Part shown: one piece after another, positions 37,016 to 51,079 of the stretch
How the letters are laid out: the number at the start of each line of letters is the position of its first letter
Position numbering within the stretch: position 1 is the stretch's first letter
Origin: Cardinalis cardinalis
Taxonomy: Eukaryota > Chordata > Aves > Passeriformes > Cardinalidae
Direction: 5' to 3'
NCBI GenBank assembly: GCA_014549065.1
Contig: JACDOX010000387.1
Span: forward strand, 194,858 to 258,857
DNA: 64,000 nt
The notes under the pieces: generated by a model
Told to the model about the DNA's origin: nothing
Databases searched by the model: none
What the model saw: the letters and a program-made list of their open reading frames with translations, nothing else
Position numbers and translations under genes: made by a program

Positions 37016-37794
37016 TTTATTCTTCTTCAGAGGCACTAAATTGCACAACTGTGCAGCATTTCTGTGGCACAAATTTCCAGGGGCCCCGGGAGTCAGGATT
37101 TCTAACTGATCTAGCTGCATTTTTTTTTTTTTTTAGCCCTATTGCATGTAGTGGCAGCTCTGGCTGGTTTGATGTGGGTTTCTGATACATGGATAGGTGA
37201 GAGGGAGAGATAAAGAGAAAAATTAAAAAAGAAAAGTCCTGGGCAGGGTGACAGCACTTTTCATCCCTATTACTCTGAGCATTTGGATGACAAAAGTCCA
37301 CACTTCACACTTCCTTCCCTTCCTTCCACGGGGAACTCATCGCTGGTGGCCNACAGAGAGCAGAGCCCAGGTGAATCCTTTGGCTCCCACTAAGTGAATT
37401 GTGCCAGTCCCACCTCCTGTGCCCTGTGTGGCCACAGCAGCAGGATGCCCTTGGCACTGAGCCCTCCCATCTCCTCTGCAAGCCTCAGGATGCCTCTCGA
37501 GCCCCAGCTTCTGCAAGCCAGCCCAGCCCNGGTCACTCTGGCCAGCAGCACCTGCCAGCAAGGAGAAAGCGGCCAGGCAGGGTGAGGATTGCAGAAGCAG
37601 CCCTGGTGAGCCCCTCAGCCAGCAGTCCAGCCCGCAGTGAGCTCTCTGGCTCATGGTGCCCCTCCATCCATCCNGCTGGGGCAGCCGGGGGACGCGCTCC
37701 ATTCACCGGCCTCCGCCAGCAGCGGTGCTTCCATGGCAGCTTGGTGAAGGATAATCATGGCAAATTCCTTAGAAGGGGCTGAAGTCAGCCTGCT

Positions 37795-38060
37795 ACCAGA
37801 TAGCAGGAAATATTTATAACAATCACTTCCAACTGCAGCCTTTCATCTGAAATCTAAACAGAAAGCTGAAATCCCAGGCCTGTAAGTTGATACCTTGGCT
37901 ATATATGGTCAAAGAACTCCATGGGGGAGAAAAAGATGCTAAGTCCCCAGCACTCCTCACACACAGGGCTCCGAGAAGATCCATTAACCTCTGTAAAATT
38001 AGCAAGCCCGCTTCGTCAATTAGCTTTGAAGTATGATTGTCACGCTGTTGCATTAGGAGC
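37795..38060. promoter_or_regulatory. Candidate regulatory block with CArG/MEF2-like site
   Basis: Unique sequence carries GGCTATATATGGTC; the core CTATATATGG at 37899-37908 differs by one base from a consensus SRF CArG box and also resembles a MEF2 site. AT-rich segments lie on both sides. In a gene with strong cardiac expression this is a reasonable enhancer candidate, but only as inference. Confidence 0.25.
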
Positions 38061-38648
38061 TCTGCTCTCGCAGGGATGTCTCAGCATGTCACACTCACAG
38101 CCACGTGTACGGCAGGGCACAGCCTTCTCTGAGCGCTGAGAGTCCCCCGGTCTCGTGTGCCTGTGACAGCCGCTGGGAATTGAAAAGCAAAAGTTACGGG
38201 GTGACCCCCCGCACTCGTGCAGGNAAGCGCTGCCCGGCAGAGGCAGGGTGTTCTACAAGACACAAGAACAGGGGAATGGCGCTTGCTGGTATTCAGGCTG
38301 GCAAAAAACGACAGCAGAACCAACTCCTGCATGGAAAGGGACCTAGAAAATCACAAGGCATTGAAATGCATTGCTTCAGACTTTACTAGTGTTTATGACT
38401 TACCCTTTTTGGAGGAGTTCTTCTGATAGCAAAAGTCCACATTTTACACTTTTTTTTTTCAGAACTCCCACCACACCTCCTTCTGCAGCAGGAAACAAAC
38501 TGCAGAGCTTTACTCACATTGTGTCTCCCCTAGTGCAGAGCACAAGGTCCTTCTTTCCACCTGGAAAGAAGGAGCATGGGTGGAGCATCGTGGGATGGAG
38601 GCATTTCCTCGTTGCCCCTCTCTGCTTTTTCCTAAGCATTTGCTGACA

Positions 38649-38833
38649 GGAACAGGTTGCCCAGAGAAGCTGTGGCTGCCCATCCCTGGAAGTGTTCAAG
38701 GCCAGGCTGGATGGGGCTCTGAGCTACCTGCTCTAGTGGAAGGAGACCCTGCCCACAGCAGGAGAGTAGGACTGAGGTGATCTTTAAGGTCCCTTCCAAA
38801 GTAAATCATTCTATGATTCTACNGTTCTGTGAT
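38649..38833 (+). mobile_element. CR1 LINE 3' end
   Basis: GGAACAGGTTGCCCAGAGAA, CCCATCCCTGGAAGTGTTCA, GGCCAGGCTGGATGGGGCTC and GGTCCCTTCCAA lead into ATTCTATGATTCTAC, the classic CR1 3' end with its terminal 8-mer repeats. It is heavily truncated at the 5' side. Its orientation is opposite to the copies at 17.0 and 19.4 kb. Confidence 0.95.
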
Positions 38834-39686
38834 GTATNTTCAAAACCAGACAGGCCTGAAAAACAGCACTGCAGGCCTTCCTTACAGGGGGGAGGAACAG
38901 GTTCGTGGCCCCTGAAGAATCAACAGCTTTGGCCCTGTGATTTTAAAGGCTTTTTCTTGCCTAGACACTGCTGTTCAGCACAGAGATGGCACCGTGCTCA
39001 AAAGCAAGGAGCTGGCATTCCTGCTCTCCGCCTGCTGCATGCAGGCTTCTAACAGCTCACCCATAACGTTAATCTCAAACCAGTCAAGTGAGTTTGCCAA
39101 CATGTCCAAGCCTTGAGCTGCAGCTCACAATGCTTGGTCCTCATCAAGACATCAGCCTCTGCACTGGACATCTCATAGAGCATTCTGACAGGCATGTGCC
39201 TCTGGGGCAGCCTTTCCTTTTCATTGCAGTTGAATGCCTTCCCACTACTCGCAGCTGAATTTCAAGAAAACAGNAGTGAACATCTCAATTAAAAAGCAGA
39301 GATTATAACCAAAAAGTCACGTTTCCTTTTCTGAGAAAAATACNGAGGCATACTGTCTCAACCTGCTTATTGTTATTAAGCAAACAGCAGCAAATCCATT
39401 TCTGCATATGTCCCTGCCATATGGGGTGTCAAAACCATGAGAACCACTTCTATTTCAATACCAACCCTTCTTTGTTTCTCTTTCTGTAACTCATGCTGCA
39501 TCTCACAGGGTGTGATCATGAAACCACCNAACAACCAACCAAATTTTGGTCTGTCTCAGTGCCAAAGCAGCAGAAACACCAGCCAGCTGTGACACAGCAA
39601 AGGGTAAGTTCCCAGGGTGGAAACAACCTCTGGACACAGCAAACCTCTCTGCAGTGACTGCAAATAAGGATATGTAGGCTTGAGAA

Positions 39687-39737
39687 NNNNNNNNNNNNNN
39701 NNNNNNNNNNNNNNNNNNNNNNNNNNNNNNNNNNNNN
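39687..39737. other. Assembly gap (51 N)
   Basis: The N run is followed 15 bases later by a 25-base C run, so the gap probably reflects failure to sequence through a GC-extreme or structured tract. Confidence 0.98.
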
Positions 39738-39752
39738 GGAGGCATCGGGCAG

Positions 39753-39777
39753 CCCCCCCCCCCCCCCCCCCCCCCCC
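39753..39777. repeat. C25 homopolymer
   Basis: Twenty-five consecutive C residues on the plus strand lie just after an assembly gap, between GGGCAG and TACAGGGGG. The minus strand is a G25 run able to form G-quadruplexes. The true length is uncertain. Confidence 0.95.
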
Positions 39778-42700
39778 TACAGGGGGATTGTGCTGGTAGT
39801 TATTATTTGTGCTAGTTTTTATTGTGTGGGCTGCATCAGAGGGCACTATTGGGCTCATCCAAGCAGCGCTGGTGCATTCCCAGCAGGAGCTGATCCTGCA
39901 GGCAGCACCAGGCTGGACGCACATGCACCACCGCACATCCCACTGCGGCCCGGGGCACCCGAGGGCACCGGGGTATCCTGATTTATATCCCAGGAAAACA
40001 CAGCTCATTAGTTCATTTGTGACCTCTGAGGACTGGGCTTGACAGACACCAGCCCTCTCTGCAGGGAGCCTGCAAGGCCAAGCCAGGAGCAGCGTTTCAC
40101 CTGTGTGGGTAGGCACAGCACATTGTAAGGCAGGATGACCCGTGGTCTGGGGCAGGGCACAAGCCTCCTAACCCTGGGATCATCACACAGAAGATGAGCA
40201 GAGGAAGCTGGAATGGCAGGACAGAGGGAAGAGCTTGAAACGGGGGCACTGTGATGAAAGACAAGAGGTCTCTGTAGGAAAAAAGAGTTTTCCAGCCCCA
40301 GAGGAGGATTAGGTGTAGTGAGGAGAGACCTTGATGCCTGCTGCCTTATGTGAGAGCCCCTTTGCTGCCAACCCTCACTCCACATGCCTGGGGAGCCTGG
40401 CCACCTCTGTCCCCAGTGCACACTGCTCCCTGCCTTGCGTGCCACAGCCCAACACGTGCTGCTCCAAACGCTGCACGGGGAATGTGGAAGGAGAAATCTG
40501 NAAAGAAAGGCACATCTGCCAGATATGCCCAAGCTCAAGGCTGGAAAGGAAAAGGAGCTGTCCCCAAAAGAGCACAGTGATATTTGCATGCAGGCTCACT
40601 CTCCCCAGCTGCAGGAGCAGCCGTCTCCACTCTTTCATGTGAATACGCGGCGTCCTCGGTAGAAATCTGGTACAAATATTTGTTGGATCTTCTCTCGGCA
40701 ATCTCAACAGATATAACCCAGGGGTTTAGCTACTGGGGAAAACTTTTCAGGTTTATCTGCAGTCTTTTATACTCCTCTAGACGTCAGAGATGCACTGCCT
40801 TTGCAGCTGGGATTTTTGAGATTTCAGAAGAGTTCCTTTGCCGAAAGAGCGGCTGTGGAGCCTCCCAACAGGAGCAGTGGCCAGGGGGTTAGCCCTCCTG
40901 CTCCGAGGCATTTTCAGCCCCAGCTGTGGCTCAGCTGGCTTCCCTCCACCAGGCTGCAGCCACCCTNACAGCTCTTCTGGCAGAAAGAGGAATTATCCTC
41001 CCTTCACCTGGCAGGGGCTGCTCCCCAGGCCCCAGTGCCCACATCCCCAAGGCAAAGGCACGCCATGCACCCTGCCAATACATTCCCCGTCCTCCTCTTG
41101 GCCCAGTCAGACCTATTAACAGGATAATGAGAAGAAAGAAGTACAAGCCTGAAAAAAGCATCTCTGATGGGAGCATTTCAAAAGGCAGCCAGTTTCCAGA
41201 AGGCAAGAACTATTCTCCACGTCAATTATCTACAGAGATGCAAGAAGCTGGATGACAATGAGAAATTAGATAATAAAAGCTCTGATTTAACTCATTAAGT
41301 TATGGCTCCAGGTATGTGTAGTCCCAGTGCATGCCAAATTTTATTTATGCCTGCATTGCAACCACCACTGGAGAGCATTGCTACAAGGCACAGAGCGACT
41401 GAGGAAGAAATTGAAGGTAATTTTGTTCTGCAGCTCAAGAAATGTGAGCCATTTCCACTGTCACAGCACGCAAGCAAACCTCCACCTCCCTCTCAATGGA
41501 ACCTGGAGCAATGTGACTGCCCCCCCACAGCAGGACAATGGCCCAGGGCCCTCCCAGCATTGTAAATCTCTGCAGGTCACTCATCCTTAGTGTTGCAATG
41601 CAGGTTTCTGTCATCCGGGACTGAAGTAGGCAAAAAAGACATTTTCTTACATACCAGGTGTTTACTGTAAAATACAAGCAAACAAGACCTCTAAATCTAC
41701 ATGGTTTCTCCTCCTCCAGCTTTTTTAATGAAAAGCAGGTATGCTTCTGTGGAGTTTCCAATTTTCCTAGCTTTCACTGAGGGGAGAAAATGCAGCAAGG
41801 TACTTGTGGGGGAAATCCTCAATCTAACATTTCCTCAGTTTCTGCTGTTGTAGGAATGACAACCAACAAACATATACAACCTCTGTCCCACAGGGAGGTA
41901 AGCCAAATTATCTCCACAGGCCATCCCCAGCTGCTTTGGCATATGTAGCTATGTTGCATTTGCACTTTAGACAAATTTGAGATGAAGCCTTTCTCCACAG
42001 CTTTTTATGTTATAAACTGATGGCCTCCATCTCAACCAAAACCAGCCTGCAGCCAGCAGAGACATCCCACAGAACAATGAAGAAAACCTTGTTTAAATAC
42101 CAAGGTCACCCAGGCTCCTTGGACTCAGCAGCAGCAGAAGGGGCCCTCAGAGACCCACTTCACTCCCCCTCAGCGTGCCCACGCCCTTGGGAGCATGGCC
42201 CCGAGGGAAGGGCCTCCCCTTATGGTGCCTTCCATTCTCCTCAGGGTTTAAACTCAGCCTGCTGGTCCCACCTTTGTTACAGGTGTGACTTAAACTGCTC
42301 TGTCCCAGATCCTGCTTTGCCTAGAGCAGATTCCCACCACCCTGTTGTGTTAATGACACGCTGCTCTTTCTGTGCTGGCAGTCATTAGTGCAGTGGTGTT
42401 GGGGAGATGACTGCTGCCAAACCAAGGCCCNTGCTCACAATAGCTGGTGCAAAGAGAACATCATTTAACTTCATTTTTAATGACCCAAATGCAAGCCTAA
42501 AGCTACCAGCGTTCAAATGCGTTAGCTGAGCTCACCAGTTCTCCTCTAATTAGTCCATGAGCCTCAGCTCAGAAAGAAATAAATGGATAAAACTTATGCC
42601 ACAAATCAAAGTGCCTGCACCCAGGCAGGGCTGGAGGGCAGGCACTGCTCCCCACTGCCCATGGNGGTTGGGGGCGGTCACTGTCACATTGAGCTCCAGG

Positions 42701-45700
42701 TCCAAAACTGGCACGTGGCTTTGCCACTTCCACCTGCTCCTCTGCAGGATTTCCCACCACATAACTGGGGTGCTAGAAGCAAATCCTTACTTGCAAAGAG
42801 CTGTTGCACAAGCTGCCTGCCAATNTATACCTTCCCAATGTATGGGCTTTCACAGAGAAGCTGAGGTGCTGAAGTGTTGTTGCTTCACCTTCTGTCACAG
42901 TTGCTGTTAGCAGGGTTTCCCAAAACACTTGGCCTGAAATGTATCCCCCCTGCTTCAGTTTCCCAAGTCAATGGAGGAAAGTTTGGGTCAAAATGCAAAA
43001 TGAATCTTCTGTGAAGGAAGAAATAACTAAAACCAAAATCTGACAACCCCAAACTTCAATAATTTCTTTAGACTTCCAGATTGGTTTATTCAGGTTGCAG
43101 ATTTCCCGAAAGGTAAATCNTCCTTCCCTAAACAATAACACTCACACAGATCAGTACATTTTCCTTCACGTACAGGAAAGGTATTTTAAACCTCTGCTCT
43201 AGCTGGGAGGGAAGAGATTAACACAATATTAAATATGGAGCTCTTCATCTTATCCTTTTTCTTTCCTCTCTCACATGCACTGCGTTGGCACCAAAACGCT
43301 GATGAATAGCAGGAAAATTCAGATCAATTTAGTTCTTCCTTTCCCAGACAAGTGATTTTTCTTGGCAAGGCTAGAAGTACTCTCTTTTCCTCATTGCTTT
43401 TACCTTTGATGCCTGGTGCCAAGCCAGGGCTCTCCCTGCAAACACACTGAACATGACACTTGACAGCTTTTTCAAAGTACCTGTTGCCAACCTGAGCAGC
43501 ACAACCTTGCTCTGAGGTTTGATGGGACAGGGGGGCTCTGAGGGGAGCCAAGCACTTTGCAGCTCTCAAGTGCTCAGCAGCAGCTAAGAGGAGGCATTCA
43601 TAAAAACCCTTTTGATTTTGGCTCCTCTTTCACTTTTTCCTNCCACTCCTTTTCCAGTTATTCATATTTTACCTTTGCCCACCTCATCCCCACAGCTGCA
43701 TTTCCCCGGTTATCCTTTCAGCCACCCCAACTGCTGAGGCATGGCCAGGTGCAGCCCTCAGGTACATGTGCACCTCGAGGTATTTGCATCCCTTTTGGAG
43801 GTGGCTGCAGCTGCTGCCTGAGCCCATCTACTCACACCAGAGGAAAGGCAGTGGTGTGGATTAGCTGGCTGAGCTCTGCAGTAGCTGCAGGTGACAAATG
43901 AACTGTGCCNGTGAGGCAGAGCAGTGGCTGAGCAGTGCCACACTCCCTCTGATATATAGGATTTATAGGATTAAGTGCCTGGTTTTTAAGCCCTGAGAGT
44001 GGTGGCCGTGTTTCCAGAAGGCCTCTGGTTTACACCATGTGTGTGGTTAAGCAGGTTGCTGTGGCTCTCCCTTGTTGCTGGTGCTGACTCTGCTTTCTCC
44101 ATTTCACACCAGAAACCCCAGCACAGCATCAGCGTGCCTGGCCCTGAGATTNCAGTGACTGGGGGAGGAAATCAGCCCCTCTTGTGCCCCACGACCACNG
44201 AAAGAGAAATTATTCTCATTGTGTGCTAGCCCTGTGCCCCTGCCCACAAAGGCAAGGGGCATCTCCTCTCCCAGGCTTCCTCCCAGCACTGCCAAGCCTC
44301 TGGCCCTGCTCACAGCTGGCAGCTAACAGCTTCCCAGCATCTCCCCTCAAAATGCACTCCTTCAGCAGGGTAATGAGCTCCCCAGGCTGAGTCTTTTACC
44401 GACTCCCCACAAATCACTGAAAGGACAGACTGCTGGTTTGCTTCATTAGCAAGTGTTTTGTGGAAATCTGTTTGTGTATTTGNAAGACACCAACATGCTC
44501 ATTCATACTAATGCAGGAGTGCTTGAACTGAGAAGCAACTCAAGCCTTCCACCTTTCCTTCCAGCTCTAGAGGACTGGCAGCTAAGAGCAATTCTTCTCC
44601 CAAAGCATGGCAACTTCTTCCCTGGCACACCAAGGACCAGACAGGACACACTAGATATTAGTCAGCATTTTTCTTATGACCACAGCACTTGGAGCCCTGG
44701 GACTCAACAACAAATTTAATTTTCACCTAAAACACAATGAGTGAAGGATGCCCTGAGGTTTTTAGCTCTTGGCACAGCAGAAGAAAACATCACCAGAAAG
44801 GCTCAGACAAATAAAGTGAGCCTCAATGGCATAGGCATCACTTTTGGGTCTTGTAACATTTTAAGCAGCTGTACCACCAGGGATGGAGGCTGTTTGTGAC
44901 AACATCACAGATGTGACTCCTGGGCTTTGCACATTGAAAGGAGCAAGGCTCCTTGTGGGCAGAATGTGGGGGCAAAGGCCAGGCAAAAGATTGTTAAGGA
45001 ATCTTTGCTGTCTGACCATTCAGGAGCCACTCTGGGAGTCACAAGTGCACCACCCAAGGCTTCCCCTGCTGGGACCAAAGCCCCTTGGCAGCAGGAGGCT
45101 CCAGGGAACCCAGCTTGGTTCCCACCTCACCCACTCACCCAGTCAGATTCTCTCACCGTCTCAGTCCCAGGTTTCCTGCAGGTGTCCGGTTCTTCTCATT
45201 TAATCGAGGTGCAGACACACAGCACCAGCCTGAGCTGATGCCTCTGGGTCAGTGAAGGGTTCCCTGGGCTTCTGCACCCTCACAGTCTGTGCACCCATTC
45301 CCCTCGAGCTCTTTATGCCCCTTACACTTGATATCTGTTTGGGGTCTTCTCCTTGTTTATTTGGGTTCTGTGGAGTCTCCAGGGGACTGGCCACNCCCAG
45401 GCACTGCTGCTGGTCCCTGTCCCCCCAACACAGGGTTGGTGCCAGGTCACGGCCCCTTGCCTGAAGTTCCAGTTCTTTCCCCCAGCCCGGGCACAACCTG
45501 CAGCTCCCACTGCAGCTGCACAGCAAGAGACCTGCACTAGGTGTGCTCCTCAACAAGAACAGGAGTCAAGGATGCAGGAAAAGGAGCCCTAGGCTTTCAC
45601 CTGTGCTTTTCAAAGCTGCTGCCTTCAGAAGGCAGAAGCCCTCTGGCACTTTATATTTACAAATTAAAACAGGAACCACTTCCTTCGACAGCCAAGGCTG

Positions 45701-47559
45701 AACTAAAAGCCTTCCTTCAGGGTTTGAAGTTGCTGAGGAAGAGGAATTTTGGATAACTTGAGGCTGGTTCTGCAGCTCTAATCTGTCAGATGACATGAAT
45801 CCATCCAAGCTTTCCCTCGTCGTGATTCTGCATTAACACCCAGCAGCAGCCATGGGATGAGAGCTGCTGCTGCAGTCCATGGAGCTTGCTGGCTCAGCTG
45901 ACAGGGAATGTTTGGGCACAAGGCAGGCACTCTGCAGGGAAAGCAAACTGCCCTCCTGGCTTGAAGAGGACAGGTGAAAGGATCAGAAGTCAGGGACTGT
46001 ATATGGGATGCAGCAAAGGAGCAGGGAGGGGAAGTGGCTGCTTTAGTGGCTGGAGGGAACTTGTAGGAAAATAACCTAGATAACTTTACAGGATTTGTTG
46101 AGCAAAGGAGAACATTGGCATGGTGCTCCCTGGAGATTCTAGGATACCCCTGGCTGGCAGGCACAGGGGCAGGAGGTTTTTCTCCTGCACAATGGGAGAA
46201 AAGGGCACAAAGGTTGTTTCTCAGACCAAGTATTTACAACCCTCTCTGACTTCCCCTACATTCTCAGGTTTGCCTTGTGTAGGTGCCTGCAGTGGCCTTG
46301 CTCAGCTGCATGTAAGAGCAGAGCAATCTCCCNTTCTGTTCCCAAGAACTGGGTTCCCATTACCTGCTCTAGGAGAGGGAAGACATCATGCAGCAATAAG
46401 GAGGTGGTGGTCCAAGGGNATTTTCCTAGTTCTTCTCTTCAGGTGTGTTTCCCAGGTACAGTCTGACAAGCACAGCCCCTAGCCTACCTCTGCCTTCAGA
46501 TCTGTTCATTAGCACCTTTGGGAGGGCTTTCCAGGACTGCCAGTTCTCAGGGGGCTGAGATANGGTGTTTTAATTGTATATAATTAAATACTGCTCCCTT
46601 ATCTAGATTTCAAAGTTTACTGTTGGGGTTTCAGAACCAATGCTCTCTTCTCCTCTAATTAGCTTCCTTAATGTGTGCAGCCTTGCTTCTTCCCCCACGG
46701 GGACAGGGCTCTCCTGCAGGGAACCTTGGATTGCATCTAATTATGAGCAAAGGAGGCAGACGGTGGCACTGCCCCTGCCCCAGGTGTCCCTTGAGAGCAA
46801 GGAGCCCAGAATGGGTGGCCACAGGGAAGCTGTGCCATGTGTGCATGTGGTCTTCCTGCTCCATCTGTAGGTTGCTTTGCATGTTATCCCATCACAGGTT
46901 TGTGGCAGAAGACTCTGCAGGACAAGNGGCCACCTGACTGAAGTGCAGCTCACACGAGGAGCACTTTTGCCTGGCTAGCACATAGCAGGAGGAGAGGAGG
47001 AGTTCCCAAGGCCTCCTCTGACCCAAGGTGTATTGAAAGAGACAATACACCTGATACCTTCAGTCAGTGTTTGGGCAGTGCCTTCTAAGCTGTCTTCTGC
47101 TGTTGACAGAGGCCACCCACTCCCCCAGGAGAGAACCACAAGGATGGTTACCCTCTTCTTGAACATCTTCAGGATATATCATCTGTCTCATTCATTGCAA
47201 GAGCACAATGTTCTGAGCTCAGATTTGGCTGCCAGGTCATAATGGCACCTCCTGACTTGGTTGTTCCCCTCCCACTTGAATTTGTGTTTATGACTGTTCT
47301 TACACAAGCACTTTACAGTGCCTTGCTTCTGTTCAGACCAATTCANATCTCTGTAAATCCCCATCCTACCTCTGATAACACCTTCAGACTATTCTATCTG
47401 CAAGCTAAAACACCAATTTTTTCTTTCCCATGCCCAACAAGTTCCATTTCAAGACAAGCACCTACTGAACACCTTTTCACCCCCATCCAGTGACACATTT
47501 CTCTTTCCAGACAGATTAGCCCCCTTCACCCCAGTGGCCCATTTAGACAGGGCTTGCTT

Positions 47560-47770
47560 ATGACAGTGCTAAACAAGACAACATTAAAAGCCCTTCTGAA
47601 GCTCAGTGATATGACAACACTGCTTCTCCTTTACCCAAAAGGCTGGCATAAAAGGAAATTAGGTTGGCTTGATAAGATTTGTTCTTGACAAATATATGCT
47701 GGCTGTTATTCATCTCCTTGTTATCTTTGAGGTACTTAGAAATAACGTGTTGATTTATTCTAGGCTTTTA
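47560..47770 (-). mobile_element. Old CR1/L3-like LINE fragment
   Basis: AAATTAGGTTGGCTTGATAA, GATTTGTTCTTGACAAAT and ATGCTGGCTGTTATTCAT resemble, in order, the inverted internal sequence of ancient CR1/L3 LINEs as I remember them (a TTGTTCTT, then CATGCTGGCT signature). It is much more diverged than the other CR1 copies here. Boundaries are approximate, and flanking sequence may belong to the same element. Confidence 0.5.
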
Positions 47771-48760
47771 GGTACAAAAGCAGACCTAATCTGGCTGAGC
47801 TGCTTTTGAAGGCAGCTTCTGAGCTTGCCTGCACATGTCACCTATTGGCCAGGAAACCTTCCAGAGGGACTGCTAAGAGCCCCCCCTGCACGCCCCTTAC
47901 AGCACAAGGCCAGATCTCCATGACTCCTGTTCTGGGGACAGGCAGGCTGTGTCATCTCTGTCCTACACCTCAGGCCTCATCATCACAGACATCACAGAGG
48001 AACCTGCTTCTTAGCAGAAGCTGTTGTTCAGCTCCCTTCCCCTTTTCCCTCTGCATTGCTAAGGCATGAATGTCCAGAATCTCTCCTTCCCATCTAATTC
48101 TTGTCCAGTTCATGCTCTGATTCTGACCCAACCTTCCCANACTTCTCTGTTACTATCCTCCTTACTAAACTGACCCATTTTCAGATTTTTGCTCGAGTCT
48201 TTCTGAGTTCCAGGTCACCAGAGAGCTCATGAGTCAGGTAGATCTCCTGCTACACTTCCCTCCTTATTCCCAGGATGATATGTGCCTTGGGCATTAATAA
48301 TGACTNTGTTTACATTATTTTTGCCCTGTGTAGGGGTGATATCTTATTGCCCTAGGTCCTGTCACATATCCAGTCACTAAGGAGGAAGATAAATTTCAAT
48401 AACCAAACCTAAAGTGTGAATGGAAATCCACTGAACCAAGCGAGCACTTGGCTCCTGTGCAGGTAAAACCTGCTCCCTACCTGCCTGAGCCAAAGTAACA
48501 GGTTTTGTTTCAGATCAATCCTTCTCTTCTCAATGAAACCAGAGCGTCTCTCCCCTGCTCTCTGCAGCTCAATTCATTCCAGACTCCCTGCAGAACTGGC
48601 TTTTTTCCTGCCTTACCCGCTGTGACAGGGCTGTGAATTTCAGTGAGGACAGCGGAGCCTGGGCTGCACGGCGGCACCGCCGAGGGCCGAGTGAGGGCTG
48701 TGGCCAAGGACGGACACACAGCTCCTTGGAGCACAGTGTCCACAGGCTCCAGACAGGACT

Positions 48761-48842
48761 GCTGCCTGCCCTGGTCCTAAGGCATGCCAGAAGAACTCAT
48801 CTGCTGCCTGCCCTGATCCCAAGGCATGCCAGAATAAGGCAT
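48761..48842. repeat. 42-bp tandem duplication
   Basis: Two units starting GCTGCCTGCCCTG at 48761 and 48803 share a 42-bp period with several substitutions. The period is a multiple of 3, so an open frame at 48633-48884 shows a 14-residue repeat; I do not think it is coding. Confidence 0.9.
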
Positions 48843-51079
48843 CTGTCGCAAGGCTGCTGCTCAGGATGCACAGGAGAGGTTTAGGGGCAGAGGGTGGCAC
48901 AGCCACGGCCACATGAGCAGTACAGAGATGGGAGGGCAAGAACCAGGGAGAGGGCCAGGCAGGGGGATGCTGAGAGCCTGCTTGGCAGTTTTGGGGGCTG
49001 CTGAGTGCTCATGGATCCACAGATTTCTACTCCAAAGTGTTTGCAAAAACCCACGTATAACTATTTTGTTCTTTAGGATCACGTGTACTGACAAATTAAA
49101 CCGGGAGCACGCAAGCACATCTCAAAATGAGTTTCTTACTAGGAAGCAAGCAACCAAGTTTGGAAAAGAACTCTGAGCAAATCAACNCTTTTTTGTCTTC
49201 ATGTCCTTCTTATGTCCCAGCCAGCGAGACAACAGCTTTGCCACCTGGTGACAGTGCATCTGGCCCTTGGGACAAGGGTCTCCTGCGGGGTGTACTGGGC
49301 TTGTGGTTGAATTAGAGCCATATTGCATGGCCCCAAAATAGCACAGTGTGTGACTAGCACACATCAGTGTTTTAATGGGAGCAAATAACCAGAGGAATCA
49401 CTCAAGCCCTCAAAAGAAGGTTCCTGATAACAATGCCATAGAATTTAAACCGTTCCTTGGAAAACTCCAAAGGTAGTGTCTCTGCACNGGACTCCACTCA
49501 GTTGTGCCCTATCCCTGCCCCCAGCTATCTGCACTCAGGGGGCCTTTCCCTGGAAAGGACTTTGCTCTGAGGGGGCAGACATGTGTCATCAGTTCCATCT
49601 CTCTCCTTCCAGCACCCAGCTGACAGGGATCCAGCCATGCCCCCCATTCTTTGTTATTGCTTTGTTTCTCACTGCCAGACACATTTGATTGTTACTTTGA
49701 TTGTGTAGGAAGCAGTCCAGACATTATGGAAATGGAGCCATATAGGGACTGGGCAGAGGAGGCTCATGCTGGTCACCCTCTTACTTACACAGCAGTGGGA
49801 ATATTTTCTCTCTTACACTAAGATATTTTTAAAACAGAGAATGCTGTTACTGTTTGTTGTCACCCAGGATCCAGCACTGCCATTCTTGGAAACCAGCACA
49901 GTGCTTCTAATGTCATTGTCAGAAACTTTATTAGTAGAGTTTTTGATATCTCCCAAGATGTCCTCAGGCTAACTGGCATTTATGACTTGAAGAGGACTGA
50001 CCCTAACTCCAGCCATGCTCAGGACTGCAAAGAGGAGGACATGCTCCATAGTACCAGTGCAGCAAGGCCATGAACACACCATGGCAAACACTGTGGCTGT
50101 GAGAGGCTGCTAACCAAAGCTCCTCATCCAAGAGTACTCTGGGAAAACACAGGTGGGTCAGCAAGGCCATACTGTGAAGGTTAAGCTAAAACAGNTCCCC
50201 TGTGGTGCTGGAAAACGGGAAGGAGCAGAGACAAGGATAGGTGACTTTCCCCTTGCATGGCAGTGATGTGTATGTCCTTGCTAGTGGACACATGATTTGT
50301 CCCTGGTGTGAGCAGAGCCAGTGGAGACACACAGAAACCAGCTCCAGACATGGAAGACTGCATCTGACAAGGGCAGGGCAGCATCACATCCCCCTGAGAG
50401 CAGAGAGCTGGCTGATCACACTCATTTGCCTGCAGCATGCGGGATGCTGCCTCCAGGCTCAGCCTCTCCTTCTGAGGAGGGGCTGCTTCTGACACACTCT
50501 GCCAGGTCCAGCTTCTCCTCTCTGTTTGGCCTTGGATGGCAGCAGATGTTTCTCTGCCCATCTGTACAGATGCTTGGATGCTGGCTGTGGTCAGCTGTCT
50601 GCTTTTTGTCCTGTCACTCTCATTCTGAGCCCACGGATTCAGCCCTGCTGCTGGAAGAATACCGAGTGCCATCCACTGAGTTCAAACCCAAGGGCAAAGT
50701 GTCAGAGGAGAGAAGCCTCCTCCCAAGGAAAATGCCCAGCTTGAACTCCAGTTCCACTGGGATCCTGTGTAACAATGAATTACCTCTCCCTGCTCAAGGG
50801 CTTGCCGCAGCCATGGATTTTGTGTGCACAGCTGGGAGAGGGATAGATGCCTGCTCTCTTGTAAATACCTGCTGGTGCCAATGCTGCTCTCAGCGGTGCT
50901 CAAGCACAGGCCAGGGAGAGAAGGGTCTGCAAAAAGGAATAGGACTCCTCCTGCCTCCTATTCTCATCTCCCCATCAGGGAGCTGTGGAGCAGTGCTTCA
51001 CTCCGAGATAACTTTCCTGCGCCAACAAGCTTTGCTAGGGCTGTTGTTTTAACTTCTTAAAACAAGACTAGATCCTGCA

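Noticed and set aside
50321..51052. 243-codon plus-strand open frame
   Set aside because: No family resemblance, low-complexity composition, overlapping frames on both strands, and no codon pattern that I can call coding.
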